The notes under the pieces are model-generated. The model was not told the origin of the DNA. It ran no database searches and saw only the letters and a program-made list of their open reading frames with translations. From Curvularia sp. ZM96 (Eukaryota > Ascomycota > Dothideomycetes > Pleosporales > Pleosporaceae), in contig JAJGBQ010000003.1 of assembly GCA_022457065.1 (NCBI GenBank), positions 4,030,001 to 4,094,000 of the forward strand: DNA of 64,000 nt, written 5' to 3'. Shown here in pieces: positions 35,011 to 46,376 of this stretch. Position 1 is the stretch's first letter. Each line of letters opens with the position of its first letter. Made by a program: the position numbers and the translations under genes.

Positions 35011-36507
35011 CTAGTGTTGCATCTCCTCACCGTCTACCTCATCATGTTCAATCTCTGCAGTATCGCCTTCGTCGTACCCTCCACCGTCCTCCTCATCCTC
35101 AGTGTCAGTCCCCGATCCTTCGCTCTCGCCTTCACTCCCTGGATCAAAGTCATCGTCTTCTTCCTCATCGTCTTCCTGGTCTTGCAACTCTCTCTCCGCC
35201 TTTTGCAGTTCACTCTCCTCTTCTTCTGCCGCATCGTTGGCCTCAGTGCCATTGGCTGGGTCCTTCTTACCGCCCACCTTGTTCACATTGAGCTTCTTGG
35301 CACGTCGTTCAGCTGCTAAACTAGCATCCTGAAGGCCATGTTTCTGCACATATTCGTTTATACCGGCAAAGTCGGCTTGGTCGAGCATGCCAAATTCGAC
35401 ATCGCCTGTAGGAGTGGTGATAACGAGGTTGAAAGTGTTGCGAAGGACGGCGGTGTAGGAGACACTTGTTATCGAGGCGAAGTCGAAGAAGGCTAGTGGT
35501 TTCTTGAAACCATTCAGAATACCTGCCGAGGTGAAGAAAAGGTAACCTGGCAAGTTTTAGTCAGTATGTGAAACGTGGGCAGGGTGGGGAGCAATGTCGC
35601 ACCTTCTTTACTCCCTCTATGTGCCTTAACATGGTATGCCTTCTCACCCTTCCTATGGCTCTCCGGAATGGCGCTTGCAAACTCATCAGCATCGGGAAAC
35701 ACCACGTCCTTCCCTGTTCCTGCTTGTATCAGACAATGATGTATCGCCTCGGCCATTGGGGCCGGCCCCGGGTCTTCGCCTTCTACAATGTTCTTTCCTG
35801 TCGCTTCCTCAAACGTCCATACTATCGGCTCTGGTGGCGAGGCCTTTAGCTCTTCAGGAACAGGCGCGACGCCATCGCCGTGCACTGGTATGATGACGAA
35901 ATTATGCTGCTTCTTTGCCTTCTCGGGAACAGGCAGACAGAAAACCTGGTCGACGTCTTTCCATGCAACTGCAAATTCAATGTTTCCGCTTGCGCCAATC
36001 GCTCGTATGCCTCCATCCTTCTTGTCTACGAGTTCGAGCGTGAACTTCTTGCGCTGTGGCATCGAAAAGCTCACGCCAGGGTATGATTTGAATGCCTTCG
36101 TTGTGGTACTTGTGAGGCTGCCCCCAGTGGCGGGTGAGCTATTCTGCACAACATTACTCTCCTCAATTTTGCGCTTCTTGGTTGCTGGTTCGGCGGTAAG
36201 TCGCGAGGTTTGGTTTAGGATGTATGTTGATATATCGCGAAACAAAGTGCTTTGTGTTGGATCCTGGTCTGTTTTATATATTAGGTTGTCTTCTGCTGGA
36301 TTGTTTTGTTGGAAGAGACGAACCTATGGCGGCATGGACGCGCTTTCGCAGCTCCTGGTTACTAGCAAATGCGGCATCAATTTCTTGGGGATGCGGCACA
36401 CGTGTCGGGGCCGGGGCTGGTGTTGGTACTGGTGCTGGTACTGGTGCAGGGGTTTGCACTGGTACGACGGGCGCTGATGGCCGATTGTTAAGTGCTGTAA
36501 AGGCCAT
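35011..36507 (-). CDS. rtt106: Histone chaperone Rtt106
   Basis: Three exons, 36507-36324, 36268-35603 and 35546-35011, give 461 residues. Rtt106 binds H3-H4, preferring H3K56-acetylated histone, for replication-coupled nucleosome assembly and silencing. The N terminus is Pro/Ala-rich (PAPVPAPVPTPAPAPT) followed by an EIDAAFASNQELRKRVHAAI helix. The tandem PH domains run from about residue 100 (PGVSFSMPQRKKFTLEL) to about 345 (NTFNLVITT ... EFGMLDQADFAGINEYV). The C-terminal 70 residues are very acidic with Asp/Glu runs, as in other fungal Rtt106. The start at 36507 is the ATG that leaves only the Pro-rich leader; longer in-frame ATGs exist upstream to 36609. Confidence 0.92.
36408..36465. 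repeat. Imperfect 12-bp repeat in RTT106 coding region
   Basis: Degenerate copies of ggtgctggtact run through the first RTT106 exon. They encode the Pro/Ala/Val-rich leader on the minus strand, so length change in units of 3 bp would keep frame. Confidence 0.6.
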
Positions 36508-37989
36508 GGCAAGCGTTGAATGTTTATTGTTGTTGACAAAAGGTGTCGTCTGAACGCGTCGACGGTACATCGCGACGGGCAGAATTAGCGTTCGGCTGTC
36601 TAGGTACATGTGACATCGCCCACATCATTCAGTATTCAACCCAACAACTATCAGATGCAAATTTACTACCACACCGACATCTGTTGGGTATGGATTCGCC
36701 GCCAGCACAATAACTGTCTGGTGTCAATCAACAAATACGACACTTGTTGGACGTAAATCGGATAGCCAGTTCGACATTTGTCCGTTTCCGCCCACCACAC
36801 GAACTTCATTTCTATCCCAGCCTTCGCACTGATACATCTCACCTTGATACTCGCATATTGTGCCGGTATTTGCAGTCGAAGATGCTGGCGGTTGCTCATA
36901 CACCATTCGTATTGAATCGGTGGGCAGCAACAGTGGGCCATTTTTGAGAAATTTGTCAATTACCATTACCATTGCTACGCCTAGATATTTACAGTCACCA
37001 GCTCAACATCCATAGGATACCATTCTCCCGGCTCTACTTAAAGCAAAGTACTCTAGAATCCTATAGGCTGACGCGGGATCGATCTGGGACCGATACAAGA
37101 CCCCGGCCAAACATCTTCCTCACCGATCCTTTGCATGGCAAAACCTGAGGCATTTTTGAGGATTGGCATTATGCTTAATGATCAACATGAGCTCGGCTTC
37201 AGCTCATCTTGAACCAGTGACTAGTTGCGCACTATGCCTGAGATCCCATCGATCATAAACTGACAACACGCTGTGGTTGATGCATTTTACTCCACATGCG
37301 ACGCGGGGCACGCCTCCCATTATGCGGAGCACAACATGCGGCGTCAAAATGCTCTGCATATCCATCTCATAGTTCTCGATCTTATGGTTGAACGCAAAAA
37401 GCGTACTAACAACTTATGAGCTTGTGTTTTCGCGACGTGCGAGAACCATGGTTGGCGCAGTTAGGGGACAGTGCACGTTGCGCATCTCATACACTTACCG
37501 TCGCGACCTTCTGGAACAGCCAATACGAGACCACTGGAGGTGTTTGACACCTGTCATTTGCATTATGAAGTAAACTGAAAGTGCCGGATACATAGCGGAC
37601 CGTTCAGGCGACACCTTGATTGAAGGCCAGACGGGCCACATGCTGGTATCACAGCATTGACAGCTAAGTTCCAACGACGAGCAGAGGTAACACTAGCTAC
37701 AGCCTAGGTGTCTGACGTGGCATTGGCTTTCTGATCTATTTTGTCGGAATTCTTTGAATAATAACTAACTCAGCGTCGCGTGCTGCCTTCCGATCCTTCC
37801 AATCTTGTGTTATTTGTAGCCTTTCAGTATCCGATAGGCATCCGGCCCATATCTCCACTTGATCAACATACATCTAGCAAACCCTGCTTCGAACGCTATC
37901 ACAGAAATAATCAACCATAAACGGACCGACCAAGCGGAGAGCCTAGAAGGCCAGTCTTGACTACGCGTCAAGAGCAGACAACGATCATC
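36508..37989. other. Divergent intergenic region
   Basis: This is the region between RTT106 (minus) and the four-TM protein (plus). A minus-strand frame at 36724-36972 (82 codons, four Cys/Trp-containing segments) reads like protein but has no homologue I recognise. The rest shows nothing. Confidence 0.45.
36554..36559. promoter_or_regulatory. ACGCGT (MCB-type) box upstream of RTT106
   Basis: A single ACGCGT lies about 47-52 bp upstream of the chosen RTT106 ATG. The motif is the MBF site in yeasts and would fit S-phase expression of a histone chaperone, but one hexamer can occur by chance. Confidence 0.3.
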
Positions 37990-38928
37990 ATGAAGAAAGT
38001 CGAATTCAAACTCCCGCCACTAGCCGCCAGAATCAAGTCCCTAGTTCTTTCGAAGCAAAAAGCCTCGCCCATGTTCAACCAGCCACTGAATACTAATTCA
38101 TGCCCACACCACCGGAAATCACGTCAATTATATGGCGCTTCCCTGATCGTTCTCTTCATCATGGCACTATTGGCCATTACATTCAAAGGAGTCACTTACG
38201 GCTTCGTTGAGGATAACCGCATGACGGGCTTCGTATTTCAAACAACAATAGACGGCAATGTAGGCGAGAGTCTTGACATGGCTGCGTTGCCCGGAACAAT
38301 ATATACTCTACCGACCAAACTGACCATCATAATCGCAGCTATCAGTCTCTCCGTTGCCGGAGCGCATATGGGTCTCGTAATCGTAGACTGGAAGAGTGGC
38401 AAGAGGGTGCGTAAATGATTTGTAGACCACGATGAACGGGAAAGATCTAAGTACTAAGCAATTATCCAGACACAACCCTACGCTTTTCGCCGTAACATCA
38501 TGTTCGCACATCTCATAAACGCCTTACTTGTCTTGTTCGCCATGATCGCAATCTTTGTGACGCATAAGAACTCGTCACACTTTGTCGACAGCTACGTTTC
38601 CCAACGTACCTCATCTCTGAGCAATGCCACCCCAAACTTCGACCTTGTTTTTCGCTACGACATTGGCACGTTTGACCTCGAGACGTGGTCTTGCGAGCTG
38701 AAAGGAGTAAAAGGTGCTCAGATGGTACAAGACGACTATGCCAAACAGTGTGCAATTGAGGTTGCCGGGCGGGCTATCTTGGTTCCATTCGTTCTCGCGG
38801 CTTGGTTGGTGGCGGCTGTAAGCATCTGGAGCTTCATCGAGGGTGGGCGGAAAGGACCGGATGGTCAACGCATGAGGACTGAAGAAGCAGGAGTTGAGAT
38901 GGGAAAGATGAACGCAACGGACGATTAG
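37990..38928 (+). CDS. Unrecognised four-TM membrane protein
   Basis: Two exons, 37990-38406 and 38470-38928, give 291 residues. I do not recognise the family. Four hydrophobic helices are clear: about 48-70 (ASLIVLFIMALLAITF), 110-132 (LTIIIAAISLSVAGAHMGLV), 150-170 (LINALLVLFAMIAIFVTH) and 235-257 (ILVPFVLAAWLVAAVSIWSF). The N terminus is basic. The loop between TM3 and TM4 (about 65 residues) contains two Cys and an N-glycosylation sequon (NAT) and is likely extracytosolic, while the C terminus is polar. This layout is like the small tetraspan and SUR7/claudin-like proteins of fungal plasma membranes, a loose structural comparison only. The intron donor is GTGCGT; reading through it hits a stop within 3 codons. 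Confidence 0.75.
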
Positions 38929-39189
38929 ATCGGTTCAGGTTCGATGGGTTTGCATTGCTGGTGTTTAGCGGGATCTTTTTGGCATATGGACAGCACACAC
39001 TGGGATAGATATGATAATTGTTAATCTTCTCGTTTCACATATCATCAATCTGGACTCAAGTAAGCAGTATTTAGGAATGAAGGTTCATGCTCTGCTACGA
39101 AGGATGACATGGCTTAATCGCCTGCCGTGATCTTACCAAGTACTACAACATAAATCTTCATGACACTGCAAGACAGCACAGCCCATCTC

Positions 39190-39666
39190 TTATCTTTTCA
39201 ATCCACTTAGAAACCCAGTCTTCTTCTGTGTTACATTCGTCTTGTCTCTCAACTCAATTCTCACCTCGTTAATCTGTAGGCCATCGGCCGGTTCTTTTGT
39301 TCCCTTTCCGTTCAGGTTTTCCTTTACCTTGCTTACCTCGGAAGAAAGAGATCCAAGCCACTTCGCCTTCTCCTCATCTTCAGACGATGCTGAAACGAGA
39401 CCTTGTTTCTTAGCAGCCCGCCGTCTCCCAGGTCGCCCATAATCCAACAATTCATCATCTGTCAACTCGTACTCGTCACTGTCAGCGTCTATTACACCGT
39501 CATCATCGCTGTCGGGGTATAAGAAGCTATCATCCAGTACTTTGTATTTTGATGAAAACAGTGTGTTTGGGCGAGTGGGTGGCCAGTTCACCTGCCGATT
39601 TGGAGGTGCTGCTTGTGTGGCAGTATTCTGCTGTTTGTTGGGTTGGAATACGTTCAAGTTTGGCAT
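39190..39666 (-). CDS. Small acidic hypothetical protein
   Basis: A single exon gives 158 residues. I do not recognise it. The N terminus is Gln/Asn/Pro-rich and the middle is acidic (DSDDDGVIDADSDEYELTDD). A basic patch follows (RPGRRRAAKK), then a Lys/Glu-rich helix, and it ends FLSGLKR. No membrane segment or signal is visible. The acidic-then-basic layout suggests a nuclear or cytosolic protein with a disordered core. It converges with the four-TM gene 261 bp away. It is probably real because the frame is clean, begins with a well-placed ATG and lacks any competing antisense gene. Confidence 0.65.
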   Translation of the reverse strand: MPNLNVFQPNKQQNTATQAAPPNRQVNWPPTRPNTLFSSKYKVLDDSFLYPDSDDDGVIDADSDEYELTDDELLDYGRPGRRRAAKKQGLVSASSEDEEKAKWLGSLSSEVSKVKENLNGKGTKEPADGLQINEVRIELRDKTNVTQKKTGFLSGLKR

Positions 39667-42423
39667 TTTTGTAGCTCAAGTTAGGTTGAATAACGGATTG
39701 GTACTAGTAAGATAGTTGGTTATGTTTTGAATTTGGTTATATTGCGTGACGCCGATTCACATTGTGAAAGACTACAATGTTTGCTGACACTGTAAGTGCA
39801 TAGTTGTGCGCAATACAGTGCATTGGCGCTGTCGTAGCTACGATGTATAGAAGAAGATTAGTTGGTCAGCGCTTTGCGCGAATGGTGCTGAAAACATCGT
39901 CTGTCTACCATGGTAAGGGTATGATAATGACAGCACGTGTCTAGTGTTGCATTCCCAGGATGCATTCGGCTGCGGAACTGAAATTCCCTTCGACATTTTG
40001 GCCCTGGAAAAAATGGACGAAACGTAGGTAGTTCTATAACAGACTCATTCTGACTTACTAGGCGTGTGCCTTGTGTGTCATCTTCGTAAGGTTTCTTTTG
40101 TCTCTGTTTTCCTTTGGTCGTTGGGAAAGCAGTTCTTAGAGAAGTACGCCATAGCATTGAAGCGATCATGCAAACAGACACGGCTACCGAGAAGATACCA
40201 GGTATCGACTTCAAGTTTTTGTTTGGCATCAGCTGCCGCCAAGACTGGATTGGTAACAAACCGCCACATAATAGAGGCAACTTCCACAACCGTCTAGTGG
40301 GCGAGGACTATTCGGAGATTCTCGCGGAAGTTTAGATACCAACGTATACGCTAGAGATACTAAACCTTATCTGTCAAATGCAAGAATATTCCGAACGGCA
40401 TGGGAATAACGACAAAGTTTCTCGAACACGAAGTGCAGTGACAAGACCCGTGATCTATGTATGTACTAGGCAAACTGAGATTGTGGTAAATAATAGGCAG
40501 CAGGGCCTTGGCCAGGTGTGGCTGACGATGGAGAACAATGGCTCGCTCTGGATTTTAGTTCAGCAGAGAACGTTCCCAAGGTCCTGGAAATAACAGCGTC
40601 AGTCTAACGCGTCACAAACTGGTGGAATGGTTCGGAAGGGCGGCATGCCACATTGGTCCGATCGACTAGGCCCATTTGAGTCAAGCGCATGTGGCTGAAA
40701 GTACAGACCTCACTTCAGCCTCGCTCCATCCGCACGCTTCTACTGGTCCGACAACCACCCAACGTATTCGTAGTACGTGGATTCATGACGAGTAGGTTAC
40801 GCGGGTGGACCTGGTGCGCATCCAGTTCCTTCCTTCCGAGGTGTCCCATCCACCTAATCATCGAGTTGAAAGCCATCTGATCGATCAGCCGTCCCACAAT
40901 ACTCAAGTTCAAAGCCGAAGTAGACCGGATACGAGAAATTGCGATCAACCTATGGAGACAATTATGACAAAATACCTTTGTGCTGACCCGTCATCGACCT
41001 TTTGAGCACATTACCGTATCACAAGATTCGTGAGGAGGTGAACATACTCTCGGCCGCTGTAAGACGACTGGTCCGAATGGCGGAGTGCGAGTGGTGATAC
41101 GAGTTGGTACTCCACGCTAAACTCTGTCGTAGTTGTGAACTAAGAGAAAGGCGGCTTGCTAGCATCTTTGACAGAAAACATTGGCCTAGGATATCCAATC
41201 ATTGAGATCGGCCGAGACAGTTGTACTTTTGCAACCATTTCTACCCCAACCGTGAATATGACGTACAGGTTCAGCGGCCCACCTCCAAAAGGCGCTCCAC
41301 TCAATGATCATGATCACCATTGATGATTGTGAGTGCAAGCTCTTAGCGTTGCTACTAAACAAGTCGAAAGACCAAAGAGAGAGAAAAGTAAGAGGAGGCA
41401 ACATCGGCACTGTTCGTTTTGATGCTCGCTGTGCTTCGATTCGAAAAGACTTGACAGCTGGCATCAGGTCGGCACATCTAAGGACCTTTCATTGTTTCGC
41501 CCGACTGTTATTAAGAGGAGCTCAGACTACGTCGGCCTGACCTTGTCCCATACCAGACTGTCGCTCTACACCACAAATATACCAAGACTTTTCCAAGCCT
41601 GGGGTAGGCTACATGAAATGCTTCTTCGGTCACCTTGGACGTATTTTTAGACAAGCGGAAGGCTCGGCAACGGTGAATTGCCTTGTTAGGAAACTTGATG
41701 GTCTGCTGCTCATCGACTGGGTTAGTGCCAATAGTGCTCGCATCGCAACTCCGGGAGAAACCGTCGGAGCTTACTCCGCACTCGTACGAACCCTTATAGC
41801 ACATGTGTACGGGAAGTGTTACTCACTGGCAGAATGAATCTACATCTGCTGTAAATCACTGCTTCACGGTGTCATGTTGGCTGCTTGCGTTGTGCGAAGT
41901 TCAAGATCCCACTGACATGAGCATCTCAAGTTGTCTTGGATTAGTACCTTGAGTAGCCGGGAACATGCTCCTGGCGATCGGAACCCACCAAACCCGGCTG
42001 TTGATCGCTCAGGACCATGGCTTCCCAGTAACCCTTTTCCTGAAAGCAGCCAATCACGTCGGTTTATGTTACTTGAGACGGCGACATTTCTGGGTACAAC
42101 CACCAGCCACGTCGTTGGAGCGACTCCCATCTCCCTAACTACTTCGAATACGAGTCTCCACAATGATCATGCAGGCTTGCACGTTCTGATATCATGTTTA
42201 TCGATGACGAATCGGGAGTTGGTCGGGGCTCACTAACATTCCAACAAGGTGTTCCGGAGCCATATCCACGGAGAAGTCAGGATAATGGGCGAGCTATGTC
42301 ATGTTATCATCAGGACACCATACAAGTATAAGAATCCCTGAGGTTTCCGCTCTTTGGTAGGCATCTCGATACCTTCGACATCTCCAGCGTCAGTCTCATC
42401 ACAGAATTGCTCCATACTCCAAC
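39667..42423. other. Gene-poor region (2.8 kb)
   Basis: No gene is firmly supported. A minus-strand frame at 39858-40289 contains a possible small protein from about 40229 with one hydrophobic helix (IPGIFSVAVSVCMIASMLW) and a basic tail, but no recognised family. Other frames at 40689-42163 overlap on both strands. No repeats or transposase motifs were seen. The final 300 bases are the likely promoter of the But2-domain gene. Confidence 0.45.
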
Positions 42424-43533
42424 ATGAGATACGCGTTCGTTCCTCTTGCACTCGGCCTTGGTGCCAACGCCTTTGTCGCTCGCTCATCTACCCAATGCTA
42501 CAAACTCAAGGCATCTGGCGGCGCTAAAGGCATCCTTGGCCAACTCGACGACGGCCAAAACCGCATTGGCGATCACTTGCCCACTGGCTGCTACTGTCTA
42601 TGTGATGGCGGCTTCACTGATTCTGAAGGAAGGGGCTGCATCTTGACACCACCCACTACTCAATTCCAGTGTGATGTTGGTGCATCCCCTACGGGCGGCT
42701 TCGCTGTTGGATCGAACGGTGGCGTCACTTACAATGGCGATGCCACATTCTACGCCTGCCCTGTTAACGACTACGGTGTATACAATGTCTACTCGAAGCC
42801 TGTTTCCGGTCAAGATAAATGCGTAAAGATTACTCTTGAAACAGCTGGCTCTTGCGGCGCCAGCAGCACACCTTCACCTGCACCCAAGCCAAGTCCTAAA
42901 CCAAGTCCTAAACCAAGTCCTAAACCAAGTCCTAAACCAAGTCCTAAACCAAGTCCTAAACCAAGTCCCGAGCCAAAACCCCAGCCAAGTCCACAGCCAA
43001 GTTCTCAACCTCACCCGGAGCCGACGCCAAGTCCCGAACCCAGCAAGCACTGCCCTGAAGACCTGAACGGCAACTACCAGTACCCTCACCTCATCGTCCC
43101 CGTCAACTCCCAGCACCCCGATCAAGCCTACGGCACGCAATATAACGGCAAGGTCGACAACCACACCTGCACTATTTTCAACTTCGACATCCCCTCCTCC
43201 TACGCGGGCAAAACATGCTCCACCATCTTCCTTCTCCCCGAGAAAGCCAATCTCGAGACTTCCGACTACACCATCTCGGGCTCGGGCTACTGTACCTTCA
43301 CCAAGCTCAAGGGCAACGCGGATGAGAAGACCACCTGGAACAACCAGCCCGCTGTGGACGGCACGGGTCATGCATTGGAAATCACGCCTGGCGGTTCGTG
43401 GACGGTCGATACATTTGACTGCCCAGCGGGCCAGCGTATCTCATTTGAGATGTGCACCAACAGCGACTTTTCGCTCGACTACTTCCAGAATTATAATCCC
43501 AGTCCTATTGGAATGTACGTGCGCCAGTGCTAG
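42424..43533 (+). CDS. Secreted But2-domain protein with PKPS repeat linker
   Basis: A single exon gives 369 residues. A signal peptide (residues 1-17) precedes a Cys-containing N-terminal domain (about 20-140, with GCYCLCDGGF and FYACPVNDYGVYNVYS). A Pro/Ser/Lys linker follows at about 150-200, built from PKPS repeats. The C-terminal But2-like domain covers about 208-369: YPHLIVPVNSQHPDQAYGTQ, TIFNFDIPSSYAGKTCSTIFLLPE and a closing SPIGMYVRQC. The domain is named after a fission-yeast Uba3-binding protein, but in filamentous fungi it occurs mostly in secreted proteins of unknown role. A wall-associated or effector-like role is possible but unproven. The start is clear from the signal peptide. 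Confidence 0.88.
   Translation: MRYAFVPLALGLGANAFVARSSTQCYKLKASGGAKGILGQLDDGQNRIGDHLPTGCYCLCDGGFTDSEGRGCILTPPTTQFQCDVGASPTGGFAVGSNGGVTYNGDATFYACPVNDYGVYNVYSKPVSGQDKCVKITLETAGSCGASSTPSPAPKPSPKPSPKPSPKPSPKPSPKPSPKPSPEPKPQPSPQPSSQPHPEPTPSPEPSKHCPEDLNGNYQYPHLIVPVNSQHPDQAYGTQYNGKVDNHTCTIFNFDIPSSYAGKTCSTIFLLPEKANLETSDYTISGSGYCTFTKLKGNADEKTTWNNQPAVDGTGHALEITPGGSWTVDTFDCPAGQRISFEMCTNSDFSLDYFQNYNPSPIGMYVRQC
42889..42960 (+). repeat. 12-bp minisatellite, six perfect copies
   Basis: The unit ccaagtcctaaa is repeated six times without change, followed by a partial copy to about 42968 and degenerate units after it. It encodes the PSPK linker of the But2-domain protein, so copy changes preserve frame. Perfect identity implies recent expansion. 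Confidence 0.95.
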
Positions 43534-44021
43534 GTGGCCAGCAAAACATTCTTCTTCTAAGCGCCAAAAGCGGCGCATAATGCTTTAGCGACTTTCTTTT
43601 TCTTCTCTCGTCTTCTTTTCCTTAATGACCAATGGAGAAAATCCTGGTGTGGGTGGTTGATGTTTTATTCTCCCTCACACCACCTTCCCAATACTTATAA
43701 CTATATGAACCATGACGAAAGACGATGACGCTCCTTATGAATTACAGAATTACTAGTGTTTTACAAACGGTTCGAGAGAGAAAAGTAGACAGATAATCAA
43801 ATGCATATTCGCTCCCCTATGCTAGTTTTCTGAGGCTCTGCTTTCGTGTTTCTTGTATTGCGATGTGATCAATGTGATTAAGTCTCTCATTCGATGCTGT
43901 ATGCGGCCTGTTTCTGCGTGCGGGGTTTTGTTATACATTTTGTGGATCGACACTAAGCTTGATGATGTACTGTCGTGATGGATACAACCCTCCTCACAAT
44001 GACACCCCTATCCCATGTCGC
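43534..44021. other. Convergent intergenic region
   Basis: These are the 3' flanks of the But2-domain and BCS1-like genes, T-rich around 43590-43640. Nothing else was seen. Confidence 0.5.
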
Positions 44022-45895
44022 TCATTTTTCATCTTCATCGCTTCCCGATGGAGAATAGTCCAATTCACTGGCGGAAGACTCGCTGGAACGGGCAGGTCGG
44101 TTGTTTGCAACCCACGCTTCTATGTCGTTCAGCGCCTTCATCGGGTCGCCACGGCAATCCTGGAGAAAGTTTTGTATCTCAGCTGGAGAGACTAGCATCT
44201 CGTCAGTTTCGTATCTCAGAGAGTCATTGTCGTACAGTAACTTACAGGTATCCGGTGGAATGTGTTTCACAAATTCATCCGCCCATTGGTCAATCTGCGC
44301 CGTGGTAAAGCCCGAGCTGGAAGCCAGGGCTGATCGCCCTATTAGACGTTTGAAAATACTTTTACCCGCGCTTTTGTTTATCCTGCCAAAATATACTTTT
44401 TTATCAATGCGGCCAGGGCGAGTAAGAGCAGCGTCAAGAGAATCGGGGTCGTTGGAAGTCATGATCAGTAATCGGCCTTCTTGCGAAGTGTTGCCGTCAA
44501 TGGCATTCAGAAGGCCGCTCAGAGTGACTGAACTACGACGAAATTGAGGTAGCCTATGCTCGGTTCGAGACTTCATTCCTGTAATAGGCGGGGGCTGCAT
44601 CTTCTCTTCCTGTGCTGCTACCTGCGAAACTGCATGTTCACGGCCGATACCGGCACAATCAACGTCCTCAATCACTACAATGCATTTTCGGGGCAGTCCC
44701 AAGAAGAGTCGATGGAGAGCATCATCGCTGATGGTGCCATTTGAAAGACTGATGTGGTAGAGGTCACATCTGAGATGACCTGCGAGTGCAGCAGCACAGG
44801 AGCTCTTGCCAGTTCCGGGAGGGCCGTGGAAGAGATATCCGCGCCGGTAAGGAATACCACAGTCCGCAAAGAAAGTGCGCCTAAGATCCGGTCAACACGA
44901 GAACCCTGTGTCTAGTCTGCATGCTTGAAATTCCGACACACGAGGGTGTCTGGCGTAACATATTCTGAACTTACGACTCATCGCTGTAGTAGTACTCAGC
45001 GTCTCTAATGATGTCTGATTTGATTCTTTCGTCCATATCGATAGTGTCAAGCTTCCGGACAGTCTTGGATGTGGATTGCCTAGGATCGTAAGCAGTGGAC
45101 TTGGGCATGATTTATGGTGTCTTGAGCGTACCAGCCGTTCCCGTAAGGATCGTGGCCTGCAAAGTAAATTGTCGTTATGCCAGTAGTATGCTTTGTCTTA
45201 AATTCATGGCACATTTCCGCAAAGTTTTGGAGTGGTTTAAGACTCCATCCCAGTGTCATAAGGGTAATCCCATTCTGAACCCGGCCGCTTCCGTCCGGTA
45301 TGTTTCCAGAAACGACCCTGCCGTTCCTGAAACTATGACTATCTCGGCGTGAGAAAATGAATGGACGGAAACCGATCCAAAAGAGTCGCGCACCAACTGG
45401 GGGAAGACATAAGACTCCCTCGTCCTTTTTTCGCGTGATTGTATTCGGAGGAGGTGGCATCATCATACGGGGAGGAAAATCGTTGGAGTCCTGGGTTCCG
45501 CTAGTGACAAGCATAGCGCTTCGCGAGCGGGTCTTTGTGATAACCTCCGAACCTATCCAAGCGAGTACTTCCTTTGCCATGGGATCGGTTTCTGGGATGG
45601 TAATTTGTACAGTAAAGGCCCATATACACAAATCTTTCAGATGCTTACAAACCGGACGTAAGGCTTGATATAGACCAATAAGGGCAAGAATTTTCTCAAC
45701 TTCACTCGTACCACTGGGCCTCAGGCGGTACAGTAGGCGCTGAATGAGCTCTAGTATCGGAAATTGACCAGTTGCGCGGCGCTTGAGATGTCGCGGAACA
45801 TATCCAGGAGTATCCAATGGTTCGGGCCATAGCTGATGCGGTGGAACACTCTCAATAGAAGAAACGGCATTCCATTCATCAAGAGGCGGAGGCAT
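44022..45895 (-). CDS. BCS1-like AAA ATPase
   Basis: Four exons, 45895-45132, 45079-44975, 44880-44246 and 44191-44022, sum to 1,674 nt and give 557 residues. The BCS1 N-terminal domain covers about 60-255 (TIPETDPMAKEVLAWIG, GARLFWIGFRPFIFSRRD). The AAA module has Walker A GPPGTGKSS (Lys about 315), Walker B IVVIEDVDC, sensor 1 IMTSND and the DAALTRPGRID arginine motif. The tail is acidic (SGSDEDEK). Authentic Bcs1 inserts Rieske protein into complex III in the mitochondrial inner membrane; fungi also carry divergent paralogues of unknown role, and the lack of a clear N-terminal membrane helix suggests this is one. Intron 3 (54 bp) is stop-free and in frame; splicing gives PPDTFSPAEIQ, the family consensus. 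The start at 45895 is the first ATG; GTG lies just upstream. Confidence 0.85.
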
Positions 45896-46376
45896 CTCGA
45901 ACTCCACGGTCACCCGGCTCTAAGCTAGATTTTCATGGAAGCCCTATTCGTGTGTATGATGAATGCTGTGTGAGTGAGATCCCGGTGTGTGCACAGCAGG
46001 TAGACGTTGTTGCAAAGATAGACGTATACAAACCAGAAAGCAACCCTTGGTAGCTACCGACAGTGTGGTTGATAAATGAGTGTGGCTCAGGCGCGAGAGC
46101 TGAAGGCTGACAGCTCAAGGCAACTGAGATGCAATATTCTCCGCTGCCAGATCGGGAAAGAGCATAGACCACGCTAGTGTCTGCCCTAGTCCAGATTGAG
46201 CTGGTGGGCTGTTTACAAAGGTACGTCATAACCAAAAGCATCAGGCGAACTACTACGCCATTCTTAAATGTTGAGTCCGAGTTTTCTTCTGCACTCTGAA
46301 CTGTCCAAGCTGTTCTTCAATCGCCGAACTCAACTTAGATTCACAAAAACTGCGAACTATCAGACGGTTGTTCACT
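45896..46376. other. Divergent promoter region
   Basis: This is the shared upstream region of the BCS1-like gene (minus) and the SDR gene (plus). No supported frame or repeat was seen. Confidence 0.5.

Noticed and set aside
42874..43371. 165-codon antisense frame over the But2-domain gene
   Set aside because: Much of it is the complement of the 12-bp repeat, and it opposes a clear secreted-protein gene.
45080..45131. Reading straight through 45132 in the BCS1-like gene to a stop
   Set aside because: A 52-bp intron with GTACGC donor and CTAG acceptor restores the conserved frame (GNGWQSTSKTVRKLD), so the gene is not a frameshifted pseudogene.
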